From: Nitrospinaceae bacterium
Lineage (GTDB): Bacteria; Nitrospinota; Nitrospinia; Nitrospinales; VA-1
Assembly: GCA_029261455.1 (NCBI GenBank)
Contig: JAJDBH010000042.1
Span: forward strand, 1 to 46,682
Direction: 5' to 3'
DNA length: 46,682 nucleotides
The notes under the pieces: generated by a model
What the model saw: the letters and a program-made list of their open reading frames with translations, nothing else
Database searches by the model: none
Told to the model about the DNA's origin: nothing
Part shown: positions 26,313-35,398 of the stretch, piece after piece
How the letters are laid out: each line of letters starts with the position of its first letter
Position numbering within the stretch: position 1 is the stretch's first letter
Translations under genes and position numbers: made by a program

Positions 26313-27502
26313 CGATGCCCTGCTTTTTTTAAGAATGTTGGATAAAGACTCTGATAAGCTTCTGCGAAAGCTTCCAGAAATTGGTCAATTTCTTCAGTAG
26401 TATTATTCTGGGAACAGGAAATCCGCAAACTACAACGTGCTTGTTCTTCACTCAATCCTACTCCCAAAAGAATTTTGGAAGGCTCTTTAGACTGAGCACT
26501 GCAAGCACTACCTAGTCCCACAAAAATATTTTTTTCTTCAAGGTGATGGAGAATAACTTCACCCTCAACGGGAGGAAAAGAAAAGTTAACAATACTCGGT
26601 GATTGGCGGGTTACATCTGCATCCACCAGTGAGTTGAAACAAATATTCAACTCAGGAATCCGCTCTTGCATCACTTGCAGACCTTGAATTAAATGACGAC
26701 TTAGGCTCTGAAGATGACTTTGATTTTGATCAGTTTGCTCTACCGCACACTTGATAGCTGTCTCCAGTCCTAATATTAACGGCAATGGAAGTGTTCCAGA
26801 GCGAACCCCGAATTGTTGTTTCCCTCCATGCATTTGGGGATTAAGAACCAACTTAGAGTCATAGACCAGCAAACCAATGCCCTTCGGACCATGAATTTTG
26901 TGCCCCGAAACTGAATAACCCGCAAGCCCCTTCCACATTTCAGAGTTCAACTCAAGCTTGCCGATAGCCTGCACTCCATCCAAAAAAAACTTGGTTTGCG
27001 AGGAGTCCTTTGCCAAAGCAGAAATAATTTTTAAAGGATCGTTCACAGTACCCAACTCATTATTCACATGAGACAGGCATAGAAGTCTGACACGATTTTC
27101 CTTTAAATTAACTACCGAAGTTAAATCGAGTCGTCCTTCCCGCTGAAATGGAAGAAGAGAAATAGGTTCATTTCCAAACTGGCTGAAATATGCAAGGCTC
27201 TCTGTAACGCTTGGGTGCTCCAGTCCAAGAAAAGCCGTCTTCTTATCCGGAAAACATAATCCCTTAATAAAAAGATTATTGGACTCCGTACCACCACTGG
27301 TGAATAAGATACGATGCGTTGAGGGTATTTTGAGATATCGAGCAATAGACTCTGCCGACTTTTCAATGATGCCTTTCGCGTCCAACCCTATTCTATAAGG
27401 CGTACCGCTATTCGCGAAAATGTCTCGCATAGCTTCATTAATTCGCTCCACAACCTCCTCAGTCATCGGGGTGGTTGCGGCATTATCCAGATAGACCATC
27501 AC
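26309..27502 (-). CDS. Cysteine desulfurase (IscS/NifS-like)
   Basis: PLP enzyme that takes sulfur from cysteine as an enzyme persulfide. It has YLDNAATTPM at the N-terminus, TSGGTESNN near 69-77, the PLP-lysine block SVSGHKIHGPKGIGLL, and the catalytic-loop Cys in VGLGSACSAQSKEPS. At 397 residues it has normal length. The short loop with GSACS and the coupling to thiI suggest that its main partner is ThiI, for tRNA thiolation. No iscU or other Fe-S assembly gene is adjacent, so calling it iscS would be an over-reading. Confidence 0.9.
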   Translation of the reverse strand: MMVYLDNAATTPMTEEVVERINEAMRDIFANSGTPYRIGLDAKGIIEKSAESIARYLKIPSTHRILFTSGGTESNNLFIKGLCFPDKKTAFLGLEHPSVTESLAYFSQFGNEPISLLPFQREGRLDLTSVVNLKENRVRLLCLSHVNNELGTVNDPLKIISALAKDSSQTKFFLDGVQAIGKLELNSEMWKGLAGYSVSGHKIHGPKGIGLLVYDSKLVLNPQMHGGKQQFGVRSGTLPLPLILGLETAIKCAVEQTDQNQSHLQSLSRHLIQGLQVMQERIPELNICFNSLVDADVTRQSPSIVNFSFPPVEGEVILHHLEEKNIFVGLGSACSAQSKEPSKILLGVGLSEEQARCSLRISCSQNNTTEEIDQFLEAFAEAYQSLYPTFLKKAGHR

Positions 27503-27505
27503 AGT

Positions 27506-28063
27506 TTAGGGCTTATAGGGTTTAAGAAGGTCCTGCTCAATTCCCAACTGATCTAGAATTCGAGCCACGACAAAATCTACCAGGCTTTCAAAGCTATTTT
27601 GCCCTTGATAAAAACCCGGTGAAGCTGGCAAGATCATTGCGCCCGCCTGATCCAGAGCTAAAAGGTTTTTCAGGTGAATGGTGCTGAAAGGAGTTTCTCG
27701 TGGGACCAGAATGAGTTTACGTTTTTCCTTTAACATCACATCGGCAACACGTTCGATCAAAGTTCCAGACACACCAGAGGAAATTCTTCCCAACGTCCCC
27801 ATGCTTGCAGGCACCACTACCATCGCATCGACACAAAAAGAACCGCTGGCAATAGAACTATTCATGCGGGAAGATTTATGTAGAGTCACATGGTCCCCAG
27901 AAAAATAGGAAGGCGCAAGGCCCAATTCCAAATTCAACAGTTCAGCACCTCGGTCCGAGATGATCACATGAGTTTCTGCCTGGGATTTAATACAATCAAA
28001 AAGTCGTTTACTATAACAAACCCCACTTGCGCCAGTAATTGCCAATACAATTCGTTTCATCAT
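27506..28063 (-). CDS. ubiX: Flavin prenyltransferase UbiX
   Basis: Makes prenylated FMN, the cofactor of UbiD-type decarboxylases. It begins MKRIVLAITGASGVCYSKRLFD, the UbiX/Pad1 flavin-binding start. It continues with DAMVVVPASMGTLGRISSGV and RKLILVPRETPFSTIHLKN, which are diagnostic. LPASPGFYQGQNSFESLVDFVVARILDQLG ends the family core. At 185 residues it has normal length. It lies three bases upstream of the desulfurase gene and overlaps tmk by four bases. No UbiD partner is in the window. Confidence 0.93.
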   Translation of the reverse strand: MMKRIVLAITGASGVCYSKRLFDCIKSQAETHVIISDRGAELLNLELGLAPSYFSGDHVTLHKSSRMNSSIASGSFCVDAMVVVPASMGTLGRISSGVSGTLIERVADVMLKEKRKLILVPRETPFSTIHLKNLLALDQAGAMILPASPGFYQGQNSFESLVDFVVARILDQLGIEQDLLKPYKP

Positions 28064-28671
28064 TTATGACCAAATTCAAACAGGTCTTCTACCTCACTCA
28101 GAACTTTTTCATGAACTTCGGAAAGCGAACCAACACTATCTATAAATCTTATATGTGATCCCTCAAAACTTTTAAATATTTTCTGTACATTTTGTAAATA
28201 ATCCAGTTTTTCAAACGCACTTTTCTGGTCGCGTGATGATTCAATTCTCTCCAGGCAAGTTTCAGGAGAAGTCAGAAATATCAAAACCCGATCTGGTATG
28301 GGAGCAAAGGTCTCATTCTCCAGCCGAATCTGATCAGGGTCCAGACCTAAAGCCCCTTGGTAAGCCGCCGTCGAAAAGTAATACCGATCCATAAGCACCA
28401 CCTTATTGTCTTGCAACGCTGGCATTATATTCAGTTCAATGTCTTCCTTTCGGTCATTGACAAACCAACTCAATTCCTCCTGCGGACTAATTCCTTGCCT
28501 TCCTTCACTTAGAAGCCTGCGAATCTTTGTCCCCCATGTCCCTCGAGTAGGCTCAGCCAAAGCGATATTGGGCACATCCCTATCCGTTAAAGACTTTGCC
28601 AGCAAACCACATTGAGTGCTCTTGCCTGTCCCGTCTATCCCTTCAAAAACAATTAAAGTTCCTCGCTTCAA
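28060..28671 (-). CDS. tmk: Thymidylate kinase
   Basis: Phosphorylates dTMP to dTDP. The P-loop is FEGIDGTGKSTQ (about 8-19). EPTRGTWGTKIRRLLSEGR is the DR(Y/T)-type substrate and LID block, and MDRYYFSTAAYQGA near 95-108 is the dTMP-binding motif. At 203 residues it has normal length. It is the first gene of the - strand operon tmk-ubiX-desulfurase-thiI. About 200 bases without a gene lie upstream. Confidence 0.93.
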   Translation of the reverse strand: MKRGTLIVFEGIDGTGKSTQCGLLAKSLTDRDVPNIALAEPTRGTWGTKIRRLLSEGRQGISPQEELSWFVNDRKEDIELNIMPALQDNKVVLMDRYYFSTAAYQGALGLDPDQIRLENETFAPIPDRVLIFLTSPETCLERIESSRDQKSAFEKLDYLQNVQKIFKSFEGSHIRFIDSVGSLSEVHEKVLSEVEDLFEFGHK

Positions 28672-28879
28672 GGTAATCCTTTCTGAAATAGCTAAAACTC
28701 CATTCAGTCTATAAAAATCGAATTATTAAAGATACCCTTAAAACCCGGGAAGGGCGCAATGTAATAAAATCAGCACAGGTTTTCAAGCTTAAAAGGACTT
28801 ACGTAGATTGGGAAAGATTCTCACTAAACCAGATTTCATTCTGGTTCCACAAGAATTCCGAGGTATGTATTTCGTTAAA

Positions 28880-30835
28880 TCAATATTTGAATTGTCCCAC
28901 CAGGTTTTGCAGGTCTGAAGCCATTTTTTCCATTTCCGTAGCCGCGCTCTGTGTCTGGCCAATTCCATTTGAAGTATCACTGGCCGCCTGAGCAACACCG
29001 CTAATATTCGCAGTGATCTCAGAACTTCCTTTTGCGGCCTCACCCACATTACGACCAATCTCAGCCGTCGTGGCAGTCTGTTCTTCAACCGCACTGGCAA
29101 TGGTATTAGAGATATCATTGATCTGGTTGATGATCATACTGATTTCCCCAATCGCATCAACCGCTCCATTAGTATCACCTTGTATGGCCTGAATTTTAGT
29201 ACTGATTTCATCGGTTGCTTTTGCCGTTTGATTAGCCAGTTCCTTGACCTCATTGGCTACCACAGCAAATCCTTTTCCAGCTTCACCAGCCCGGGCTGCT
29301 TCGATGGTCGCGTTCAAAGCCAACAGGTTGGTCTGTTCAGCGATGGAAGTGATCACTTTGATCACCTGACCAATTTCAGCACTGCTCTCCCCTAATTTTC
29401 CAACAGTAGTATTGGCAGTTTCCGCAACATTCACTGCATTAGCGGCGATCCTTGCTGCTTCATTGGCATTCTCAGCGATTTCCTTGATGCTGGCTCCCAT
29501 TTCTTCTGCTCCGGTAGCGACAGTCTGAACATTTCGGCTGATCTCTTGAGAAGCAGCTGAAACGACATTTGCCTGCGCTGAGGTCTCTTCTGCAGTGCCT
29601 GCCATTTCCTGACTCACTGCAGTCATACTCTCTGAGGAGGTGGCTAAAGTTTTAGCAGTGGTCGCAATTTTAGAAATGTTTTTTCTGAGATTCTCTAAAA
29701 AGTTTTTCAGCCCCTGTCCCATTTGACCAATAGCATCTGATCCATTCACAGAAATTTCCCGGGTGAGGTCGCCTTCAGCAGCGGACTTAACAACCTCAAG
29801 CATGTTATCCACCTTATCTTGAAGCTCCTGAGCTGTTTTTCTTTCTTTCTCCTGCCTTTCCATAACCTCTTGCTTCTCACGATCCTGCCTCTCTTGCAAC
29901 CCGAGAGCATCCTTACGTTCTTTTTCCTGTGTTTCGATAGCCAGTGCTCTTTCTCTTTCTTCTGATTTTTTCTTTTCTTCCAATTCCTTTGTCATTTGTT
30001 GAAATGCTATAGCGAGATCACCTTTAAGGTGATATTGTCCATCTAATTTTCCCGCTGCAATATCCTCAGCTTGCCGGGCAATTTCTTGCATAGCATCAGT
30101 CATCTTGTTAAAACTTAGTTTGAGTTGCCCAATCTCATCCTTGGACTTAACAATTAGATCTTCCTGCTTTATATCCCCCTCAGCGATTTTTCCCATAACA
30201 GCTGTGAGTTCACGCAAACGCTTAGCTATAGACCTGGAAAATATAATAGAAAGAATAGCCCCTAACGCCGTGGCGAGAACAATCAAGATAAGAGAAACAC
30301 TGCGAATTGCGGCGTTAGCATCTGCCACTCTTTTCCCCGAGGCTTTGACCTCGAGCTTGGCTGTTGCAAGTAGCGTGTTTAATTTTTCATCAATGAAAAG
30401 TGCATCGTTACGTCCCTCCGATACCAGAGAGTTACCGAGAACACGGTTTTCATCGATATAGGAATCCACCGATGACATCAGTTTTTCTGTGAAAGACTCT
30501 ACCTTAGGTTCGATTTCAGCAACCAGCTTTGGGTTTGACTTCTTGAGAGTGATAAAAATATTTTCTAGTCGAGCGTTTTCCGCCATGGCATTATCTTCGG
30601 CCTCATTCTGCCAACTGAGAGCAAGGTCTGTCATCCAGTAACGCAATTGCGAAAAAGTACTGGAGGCAGAACTCACTGCCTCCAGTCTTGTCATGGAATC
30701 CGCCTGAACCTGAATTACAGCATTTGCTTTTCCTAGCTCATTGTAGATATACAGAAGAGCTCCAGCCATCAACACTAGAATGAGACCATTGAGCAGAATT
30801 ATTTTCGCACCTATATTCAAATTCAAGCGTTTCAT
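28880..30835 (-). CDS. Methyl-accepting chemotaxis protein (first)
   Basis: Membrane chemoreceptor of 651 residues. Helix one is about 11-31 and helix two about 176-198, enclosing a periplasmic four-helix-type sensor region. A HAMP domain follows (about 199-250). A long, highly charged coiled coil (about 285-350) has repeated QE(R/K)xx(R/K)E units. The cytoplasmic signalling domain ends in the hairpin tip [19 protein letters not shown], and the C-terminal LVGQFKY is identical to that of the second MCP in this window. The sensor part has no CxxCH motif. It lies 27 bases downstream of the haem-c protein gene and is very likely co-transcribed with it. The ligand is unknown. Confidence 0.9.
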   Translation of the reverse strand: MKRLNLNIGAKIILLNGLILVLMAGALLYIYNELGKANAVIQVQADSMTRLEAVSSASSTFSQLRYWMTDLALSWQNEAEDNAMAENARLENIFITLKKSNPKLVAEIEPKVESFTEKLMSSVDSYIDENRVLGNSLVSEGRNDALFIDEKLNTLLATAKLEVKASGKRVADANAAIRSVSLILIVLATALGAILSIIFSRSIAKRLRELTAVMGKIAEGDIKQEDLIVKSKDEIGQLKLSFNKMTDAMQEIARQAEDIAAGKLDGQYHLKGDLAIAFQQMTKELEEKKKSEERERALAIETQEKERKDALGLQERQDREKQEVMERQEKERKTAQELQDKVDNMLEVVKSAAEGDLTREISVNGSDAIGQMGQGLKNFLENLRKNISKIATTAKTLATSSESMTAVSQEMAGTAEETSAQANVVSAASQEISRNVQTVATGAEEMGASIKEIAENANEAARIAANAVNVAETANTTVGKLGESSAEIGQVIKVITSIAEQTNLLALNATIEAARAGEAGKGFAVVANEVKELANQTAKATDEISTKIQAIQGDTNGAVDAIGEISMIINQINDISNTIASAVEEQTATTAEIGRNVGEAAKGSSEITANISGVAQAASDTSNGIGQTQSAATEMEKMASDLQNLVGQFKY

Positions 30836-30862
30836 GGAAAACCCTTCCTAATATAGATATAT

Positions 30863-31633
30863 CTAGTTATAAATTACAAAGCTGATAGCTCCTCCCAACT
30901 CACCCAACTTACCACCTTCCTTTTTTCCCCCAGTGATATCCCTTGAGCCTTTTGGGTCTCCGTGACAGTTAAGACAGGCTTCTTTATAGTATTCAGGGAG
31001 AATCAATCGAAACGCTGGTTTGCCTTTATGTTTGGCATCAGCAACAAACACTTTATTCTTCTCATAACTGGGCTTCTTAAATTTATTCTCAATGATATCA
31101 GCTTCCCATTTATCCGGACGGTTGGCGCGGTTTCTAACATAACTTTTAGGGGCCGTTAATTTAATATGGGCTTTGCCGCTAATATTTTTGTTGAAACCAT
31201 CACCCATCTGTTTAGCGAATATTGCCGGGAGAAAGCCTTTTAATCCTTTACCCTTCTCATTGATCAATGGCTGGGCATTGTGCATGACTTCCTTGATAGA
31301 ATTCAGCAGTGCCGTTTGAGTTTCTGCCTTAAGAGTCCCGGCAGCGGCCATTTTAAAATCATTACCCGTTGCCTTTTTATAGTTTTCTTTGGTTTTAGTA
31401 ATTACCACATCAGCAGAAAGTCCCTTATCGCCTTTAGTCGCATCATTGATCAATTTCTGGCTTTTGGCGATGACTCCACGGGCGGCACGGTAAATCGTGG
31501 TGATTTCCGTTCCTATAGCAACTTTATCATCCTGTGATAAAGCGGCCTGAGCCGGGGCTATAATTAGAAGGGAAAGAATGAAAATGGTCAGGTTCAGAAA
31601 AGCAATCCTTGGTAAAAATTTGTTTTTTCCCAT
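30863..31633 (-). CDS. DUF3365-type exported haem-c protein
   Basis: 256 residues with a signal peptide (about 1-31, ending PAQAALS). The mid-region (about 40-215) has the character of DUF3365/Tll0287-like domains, a PAS-like fold associated with redox or gas sensing: the FLPAIFA, RNRANRPDKWEADII and PAFRLILPEYYKEACLNCH blocks. The haem-c attachment site is CLNCH (220-224). A Gly-rich end follows (GDPKGSRDITGG). Strong ribosome site GGAGGT. It forms an operon with the first MCP, so it may be a periplasmic sensor that talks to that receptor. Confidence 0.78.
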   Translation of the reverse strand: MGKNKFLPRIAFLNLTIFILSLLIIAPAQAALSQDDKVAIGTEITTIYRAARGVIAKSQKLINDATKGDKGLSADVVITKTKENYKKATGNDFKMAAAGTLKAETQTALLNSIKEVMHNAQPLINEKGKGLKGFLPAIFAKQMGDGFNKNISGKAHIKLTAPKSYVRNRANRPDKWEADIIENKFKKPSYEKNKVFVADAKHKGKPAFRLILPEYYKEACLNCHGDPKGSRDITGGKKEGGKLGELGGAISFVIYN

Positions 31634-31693
31634 AGAAATCTACCTCCATATAATTTTTCAGGTTTGAAAATATTGGCAGAACCTCCTATACAA

Positions 31694-31716
31694 CAGATAT
31701 TGAATAAAAATATCTG
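31694..31716 (-). promoter_or_regulatory. Leader hairpin upstream of the haem-c protein gene
   Basis: CAGATATT (31694-31701) and AATATCTG (31709-31716) form a perfect 8-bp stem around a 7-base loop. It lies in the untranslated leader, about 60 bases before the start codon. It may act in RNA stability or as part of a regulator site. Confidence 0.35.
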
Positions 31717-31748
31717 CACACCCGCTTAACGTATTGCAATAAAAAATA

Positions 31749-31764
31749 GTAGGAATATTCCTAC
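31749..31764 (-). promoter_or_regulatory. 16-bp perfect palindrome, candidate operator
   Basis: GTAGGAATATTCCTAC reads the same on both strands. It starts directly downstream of the TATAAT box of the - strand promoter, so a bound dimer would cover the transcription start. No known regulator box is recognised. Confidence 0.45.
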
Positions 31765-31793
31765 ATTATAGGTAGGATCGCAAGATTGCGCAA
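31765..31793 (-). promoter_or_regulatory. Probable promoter of the haem-c protein/MCP operon
   Basis: On the - strand: -35 TTGCGC (31793-31788), a 17-base spacer and a perfect TATAAT (31770-31765). A 10-bp palindrome ATTGCGCAAT (31785-31794) overlaps the -35 box. Confidence 0.6.
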
Positions 31794-31923
31794 TATATTT
31801 TTATAAACAGTTAAAGTATAAAAGTCAGGTTACTATTTAGAGAACACATTGATGTATCTCCAAGTACCATGCCATAGCCATTTCACCGTATAGTAGTTCT
31901 GTGAACGGTAATCTTTTACCGCA

Positions 31924-31972
31924 TAAAAAAACCTCCTGCATGGTGGGTAAGGGTGACCCACCTCACAAGAGG
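31924..31972 (-). terminator. Intrinsic terminator of the second MCP gene
   Basis: On the - strand: CCTC (31972-31969), then the stem GGTGGGT (31962-31956) with ACCCACC (31948-31942) around a 7-base loop, then GAGG (31935-31932), closed by seven Ts (31931-31925). It is about 60 bases past the MCP stop codon. Confidence 0.75.
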
Positions 31973-32031
31973 CTATTTTCAATAACTATTTTTTCCTATA
32001 TCGGATTAAATAGGACCTGACACTCACATTT

Positions 32032-34512
32032 TCAATATTTAAACTGGCCCACCAATCTTTTCAGGTCATTAGCCATTGCCAATAGTTTCTCCGCCGATTC
32101 CTGAGTTTGGCTCACTCCTCCAGAGGTATCCTCAGCCGCTTGAGCCACACCGACAATGTTCTGATTGATCTCCGCACTACCTTTAGCCGCATCGTTGACA
32201 TTCCGACCAATCTCAGATGTTGTCGCAGTTTGCTCTTCAACTGCACTGGCAATGGCATTAGAAATATCATTAATCTTATTGATCACTTCACTGATCTCTC
32301 CAATGGCTTCAACCGCACTTTGAGTATCTGTTTGAATGGCTTGAATTTTACCTCCTATTTCATCAGTGGCTTTTGCCGTTTGGGTAGCCAGTTCTTTGAC
32401 CTCGTTGGCGACAACTGCAAAACCTTTTCCTGCCTCCCCTGCCCGAGCCGCTTCGATGGTTGCATTCAACGCCAGCAGGTTAGTTTGTTCAGCGATGGAG
32501 TTGATCACCTTGACAACTTCGCCGATCTCAGCGCTGCTCTCTCCAAGCTTACTAACAGTTTCATTGGTGGACTGCGCAACTTGAACGGCGGATGCCGCAA
32601 CTCGGGCAGCTTCCTGAGCGCTGTGAGAAATCTCCTTGATACTTGCGCTCATTTCTTCGGTTCCCGTTGCCACCGTTTGCACATTTCGACTGATCTCCTC
32701 TGAGGCCGCAGAGACGACATTTGCTTGAGCAGTAGTTTCTTCAGCATTGCCTGCCATTTGCTGGCTGACGGTAGACAGTTCTTCAGAAGAAATTCCAAGC
32801 GTTTGCGCAGTTTCAGCTATGTCAGAAATACTTTTTCTCAAGTCTGCGAAAAATGCGCTGAGCCCTTCACCCATCTGCCCTATGGCATCATCCCCTTTTA
32901 CCGTCACATTTTTAGTGAGGTCACCCTGAGCGGCAAAATTAACCACTTCGAGCATATTATCCACCTTAGTCTGGAGTTCCTGAGCCACTTTCCTTTCCTC
33001 TTCTTGTCTTTCCAGAGCTTCTCGTTTCTCTCGCTCCTGTCTCTCTTGCAACTCAAGAGCTTCCTTCCCCTCTCTTTCCTGTGTTTCGGCAGCCAGCTTT
33101 GCTGCCATTTCTTCTGAGTTGTTCTTTTCCTCAGCCTGATACATCATTCTCTCCAGAGAACTTTCAAATTCTCCTTTAAGACCAAACTTTGACTGGTTAT
33201 TTTTCCCTGCTAGAATTTCTTCTGAATGCCGGATGAATTTTTTCAACCCATCCATAAGGGTGTTGCAGGACTGGCTCAATATCCCCACCTCGTCGTTAGA
33301 AGTAACTGGCAGCCTCTCCTGATTCAAATCTCCCTGCGCTGTATAGCTTAACACTTCCGATGTTCTCTGGATTGGCTTGATAACAACCCGGGTCAGAAAG
33401 AAGGCAATACCTATCTGTATGATCAACGCAAGAATGCCGGAACCCGCATTGGCCATATTCATTTTATTCCGGTTTTCACTTGCAACATCATGTTCATAAA
33501 TATGAACAAGATCATTACTTAACCCACGAAGCTCATTAGACTGCTTCAAAATATTTACCTGGGCTTTTCTATATATATTTGAGTTGATTTCAGAATCAAC
33601 CATGTCTCTAACGGATTGAGAGAACTCTGTAAACTTAACCTCAACCTGAGAAATCTTATTTTGTATTCGAGGTTCATCAATCGCCTCCAAAGATTTCATT
33701 GATTCAATATATAAATCAGCCGGAAAGTCCCCGCCCGTTTTAGCGGCCTGTAAAGTCTGAGCAAATATTTTATTTGCAGTTTCATACTCATTCAGTTGCG
33801 CATGCAATTCTGCTTTTCCCACGGCAACATCATCGGAAAAAACAGTTTTATAGTAACGAATGCCCAACATGTCCCCAACCTTGAATGGAACTCCCATGCG
33901 CTGAGTATGACAACTAGCGCAAGCTGGAACGGTGGCAATATCTGCGGTATACATGCCAACATACAACTTTCCATTCTCCTCGAAGGTATTAGTGAATATT
34001 TTTTTTGGATTATTCTTTAAAAAATCATTAGCAGTACGATCCATATCTGTTTTTAAAGACTGCATGGGGTTCACTGGTTGTTCTGAAATAATATCGACCG
34101 ACAAATCATTTCCTTGTCCAAACTCCTCATTCACCACACGGGCAAAAGTTGCAGGAAAAGGAACTGCAGGGTGTAGTTCATTTGCGGGATGCATGCTGAG
34201 AGGAAGTTTGATTGCCTTGGCAACTTTAATAACAGACTTGGTATATGTCCCACGCATTTTAGTGATATAAGAATCCAGGGATTTTGTTTGATCCTCAATA
34301 GTTTTCAGTCGCCCTCTGGACATGGCGTATCCGAACGCCGCCTTTCCCATAGCCTGAGTCAACATCCTCTGCCTACCCAAAGCATCGACAACCTGCACAT
34401 CTTTAGCGATTTTTGCTGAATAATGATCTATAACTGCCCCAGCAACCACCACGAGAAGTGACAATACTGCTATCGCGCCATATACTTTTTGTTGGATGGA
34501 CAAGGTTCTCAT
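32032..34512 (-). CDS. Methyl-accepting chemotaxis protein with haem-c (DUF3365-like) sensor domain
   Basis: 826-residue chemoreceptor. N-terminal helix about 11-30, then [17 protein letters not shown] (44-60), like the PilJ/NarX-type helical start. The periplasmic part resembles DUF3365 ([36 protein letters not shown]) and has a haem-c site CASCH (198-202). After a long helical stretch comes the second membrane helix (about 355-375). Then come HAMP-like regions, a charged coiled coil (about 470-510) and the signalling domain with [19 protein letters not shown] and the LVGQFKY end. A haem in the sensor domain suggests redox, O2 or NO sensing. Ribosome site GGAG is eight bases before the start. 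Confidence 0.87.
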   Translation of the reverse strand: MRTLSIQQKVYGAIAVLSLLVVVAGAVIDHYSAKIAKDVQVVDALGRQRMLTQAMGKAAFGYAMSRGRLKTIEDQTKSLDSYITKMRGTYTKSVIKVAKAIKLPLSMHPANELHPAVPFPATFARVVNEEFGQGNDLSVDIISEQPVNPMQSLKTDMDRTANDFLKNNPKKIFTNTFEENGKLYVGMYTADIATVPACASCHTQRMGVPFKVGDMLGIRYYKTVFSDDVAVGKAELHAQLNEYETANKIFAQTLQAAKTGGDFPADLYIESMKSLEAIDEPRIQNKISQVEVKFTEFSQSVRDMVDSEINSNIYRKAQVNILKQSNELRGLSNDLVHIYEHDVASENRNKMNMANAGSGILALIIQIGIAFFLTRVVIKPIQRTSEVLSYTAQGDLNQERLPVTSNDEVGILSQSCNTLMDGLKKFIRHSEEILAGKNNQSKFGLKGEFESSLERMMYQAEEKNNSEEMAAKLAAETQEREGKEALELQERQEREKREALERQEEERKVAQELQTKVDNMLEVVNFAAQGDLTKNVTVKGDDAIGQMGEGLSAFFADLRKSISDIAETAQTLGISSEELSTVSQQMAGNAEETTAQANVVSAASEEISRNVQTVATGTEEMSASIKEISHSAQEAARVAASAVQVAQSTNETVSKLGESSAEIGEVVKVINSIAEQTNLLALNATIEAARAGEAGKGFAVVANEVKELATQTAKATDEIGGKIQAIQTDTQSAVEAIGEISEVINKINDISNAIASAVEEQTATTSEIGRNVNDAAKGSAEINQNIVGVAQAAEDTSGGVSQTQESAEKLLAMANDLKRLVGQFKY

Positions 34513-34854
34513 CTACAAAGCTCCAAGGTAATATTTATTTAACTGATAGGTAAAAATAAAAGTACTCGCTCCTACAGTTGCAAAATTCGTCATCTATATA
34601 ACTGTGTGCATATCTAACAATTAGTATGTAAATCTGTCAAGATGGCTATTACCACAAATTTGTCACAATTATGTAAAGTCAGCATTTCACTCAAATAATT
34701 TCCCAGCACCCATACTTTAGGCACCCAAAAACACGGAAATCCGAATTAATTAGACGCGCAGTTGCTTTTGCTCTGTGATTTCTGGATAATAAATTTTTAC
34801 AGATTGATTAAGAAATCAATTCTGCACATTGTGATGAATACAGAGGTTTATTGC
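34513..34854. other. Divergent intergenic region between the MCP gene and the exported-protein gene
   Basis: No coding sequence is supported. It is A/T-rich, with a possible - strand promoter (TTGACA at 34640-34635, 17-base spacer, weak TTAGAT at 34617-34612) for the MCP and a better + strand promoter at 34762-34790. A leader hairpin ATTGATT/AATCAAT lies at 34803-34820. Confidence 0.4.
34762..34790 (+). promoter_or_regulatory. Probable promoter of the exported hypothetical protein
   Basis: TTGCTT (34762-34767), 17-base spacer, GATAAT (34785-34790). Transcription would start near 34797, which rules out the ATG at 34762 as the real start of the following gene. Confidence 0.5.
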
Positions 34855-35388
34855 GTGAGAAAATTCTGGAGAATTTTTGGATGGGTATTTTTAGGCATCT
34901 TTTTACAATTCAAGTTTAACGCTCTATATGGCATCGTATTTCTTGAGAACCTGAATTTTCATGACCGTACCTATTTGGTAGAGATGAGTATGGTTCCCAC
35001 AGAGGAGAGCCTGCGAATCTTAAAAGTCAAGACCACGGTTCATCACTCCCTCGGGCCAGACTATTTCGCAAATGTATATATTCCAGAGCGCTATAAAGTT
35101 TTAAACGAAACCCCTTATGCAGGAGCCGAAGTTTTACCAGGTTATCTGGCCTATAAAATGAATATGAAGCGCAAGTATAGAGATGTTTTAGGGACAAAGA
35201 ATTTTATCATCGCTCCGAAAAATATAGCTACAGAAAACCCAGTCGTACCAATAAAGGTTCATTTTGAAAACTTGAAGCAACGCCTGCATTCAGATGAGAC
35301 CTATCAGATCTCCACCCTGAAGCTTAAAACTACACTGGAAGGTCCCAAAGTGGCAGAAGCCACCTACCCTCAGAAACTGGGAATGTAA
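34855..35388 (+). CDS. Hypothetical exported or membrane-anchored protein
   Basis: I do not recognise this family. From GTG 34855 it has 177 residues: a basic start (RKFWR), a hydrophobic segment (about 6-22, FGWVFLGIFLQFK) that could be a signal or anchor, and then a mainly polar, beta-rich domain. GAGG lies eight bases before the GTG, while the longer in-frame starts at 34762 and 34834 either overlap the promoter or lack a ribosome site. The mature part has repeated Lys-rich strands (YLAYKMNMKRKYRDVLG, TLKLKTTLEGPK), with no Cys pairs, no metal motif and no catalytic signature. It ends 10 bases before the DnaJ-like gene and is probably co-transcribed. Confidence 0.55.
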   Translation: MRKFWRIFGWVFLGIFLQFKFNALYGIVFLENLNFHDRTYLVEMSMVPTEESLRILKVKTTVHHSLGPDYFANVYIPERYKVLNETPYAGAEVLPGYLAYKMNMKRKYRDVLGTKNFIIAPKNIATENPVVPIKVHFENLKQRLHSDETYQISTLKLKTTLEGPKVAEATYPQKLGM

Positions 35389-35398
35389 AAATCCACAA

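Larger units (their letters stand above)
31634..32031 (-). other. 398-base intergenic region with promoter, palindromes and terminator
   Basis: No protein-coding sequence is supported here. It holds, in - strand order: the terminator of the second MCP gene (31924-31972), the promoter of the haem-c/MCP operon (31765-31793), two perfect palindromes (31785-31794 and 31749-31764), an 8-bp hairpin in the leader (31694-31716) and the ribosome site of the haem-protein gene. Confidence 0.6.

Noticed and set aside
28827-28846. Hairpin AACCAGA/TCTGGTT after the first MCP gene as terminator
   Set aside because: A good 7-bp stem, but no T-tract follows on the - strand, so it is not listed as a terminator.
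32107-32703. Long + strand open frame opposite the second MCP gene
   Set aside because: Repetitive composition mirrors the helical MCP signalling domain on the other strand; no ribosome site or family features.
34762-34854. Longer N-terminus for the exported hypothetical protein
   Set aside because: ATG 34762 is inside the -35 box and ATG 34834 lacks a ribosome site; GTG 34855 has GAGG upstream and begins a normal signal segment.
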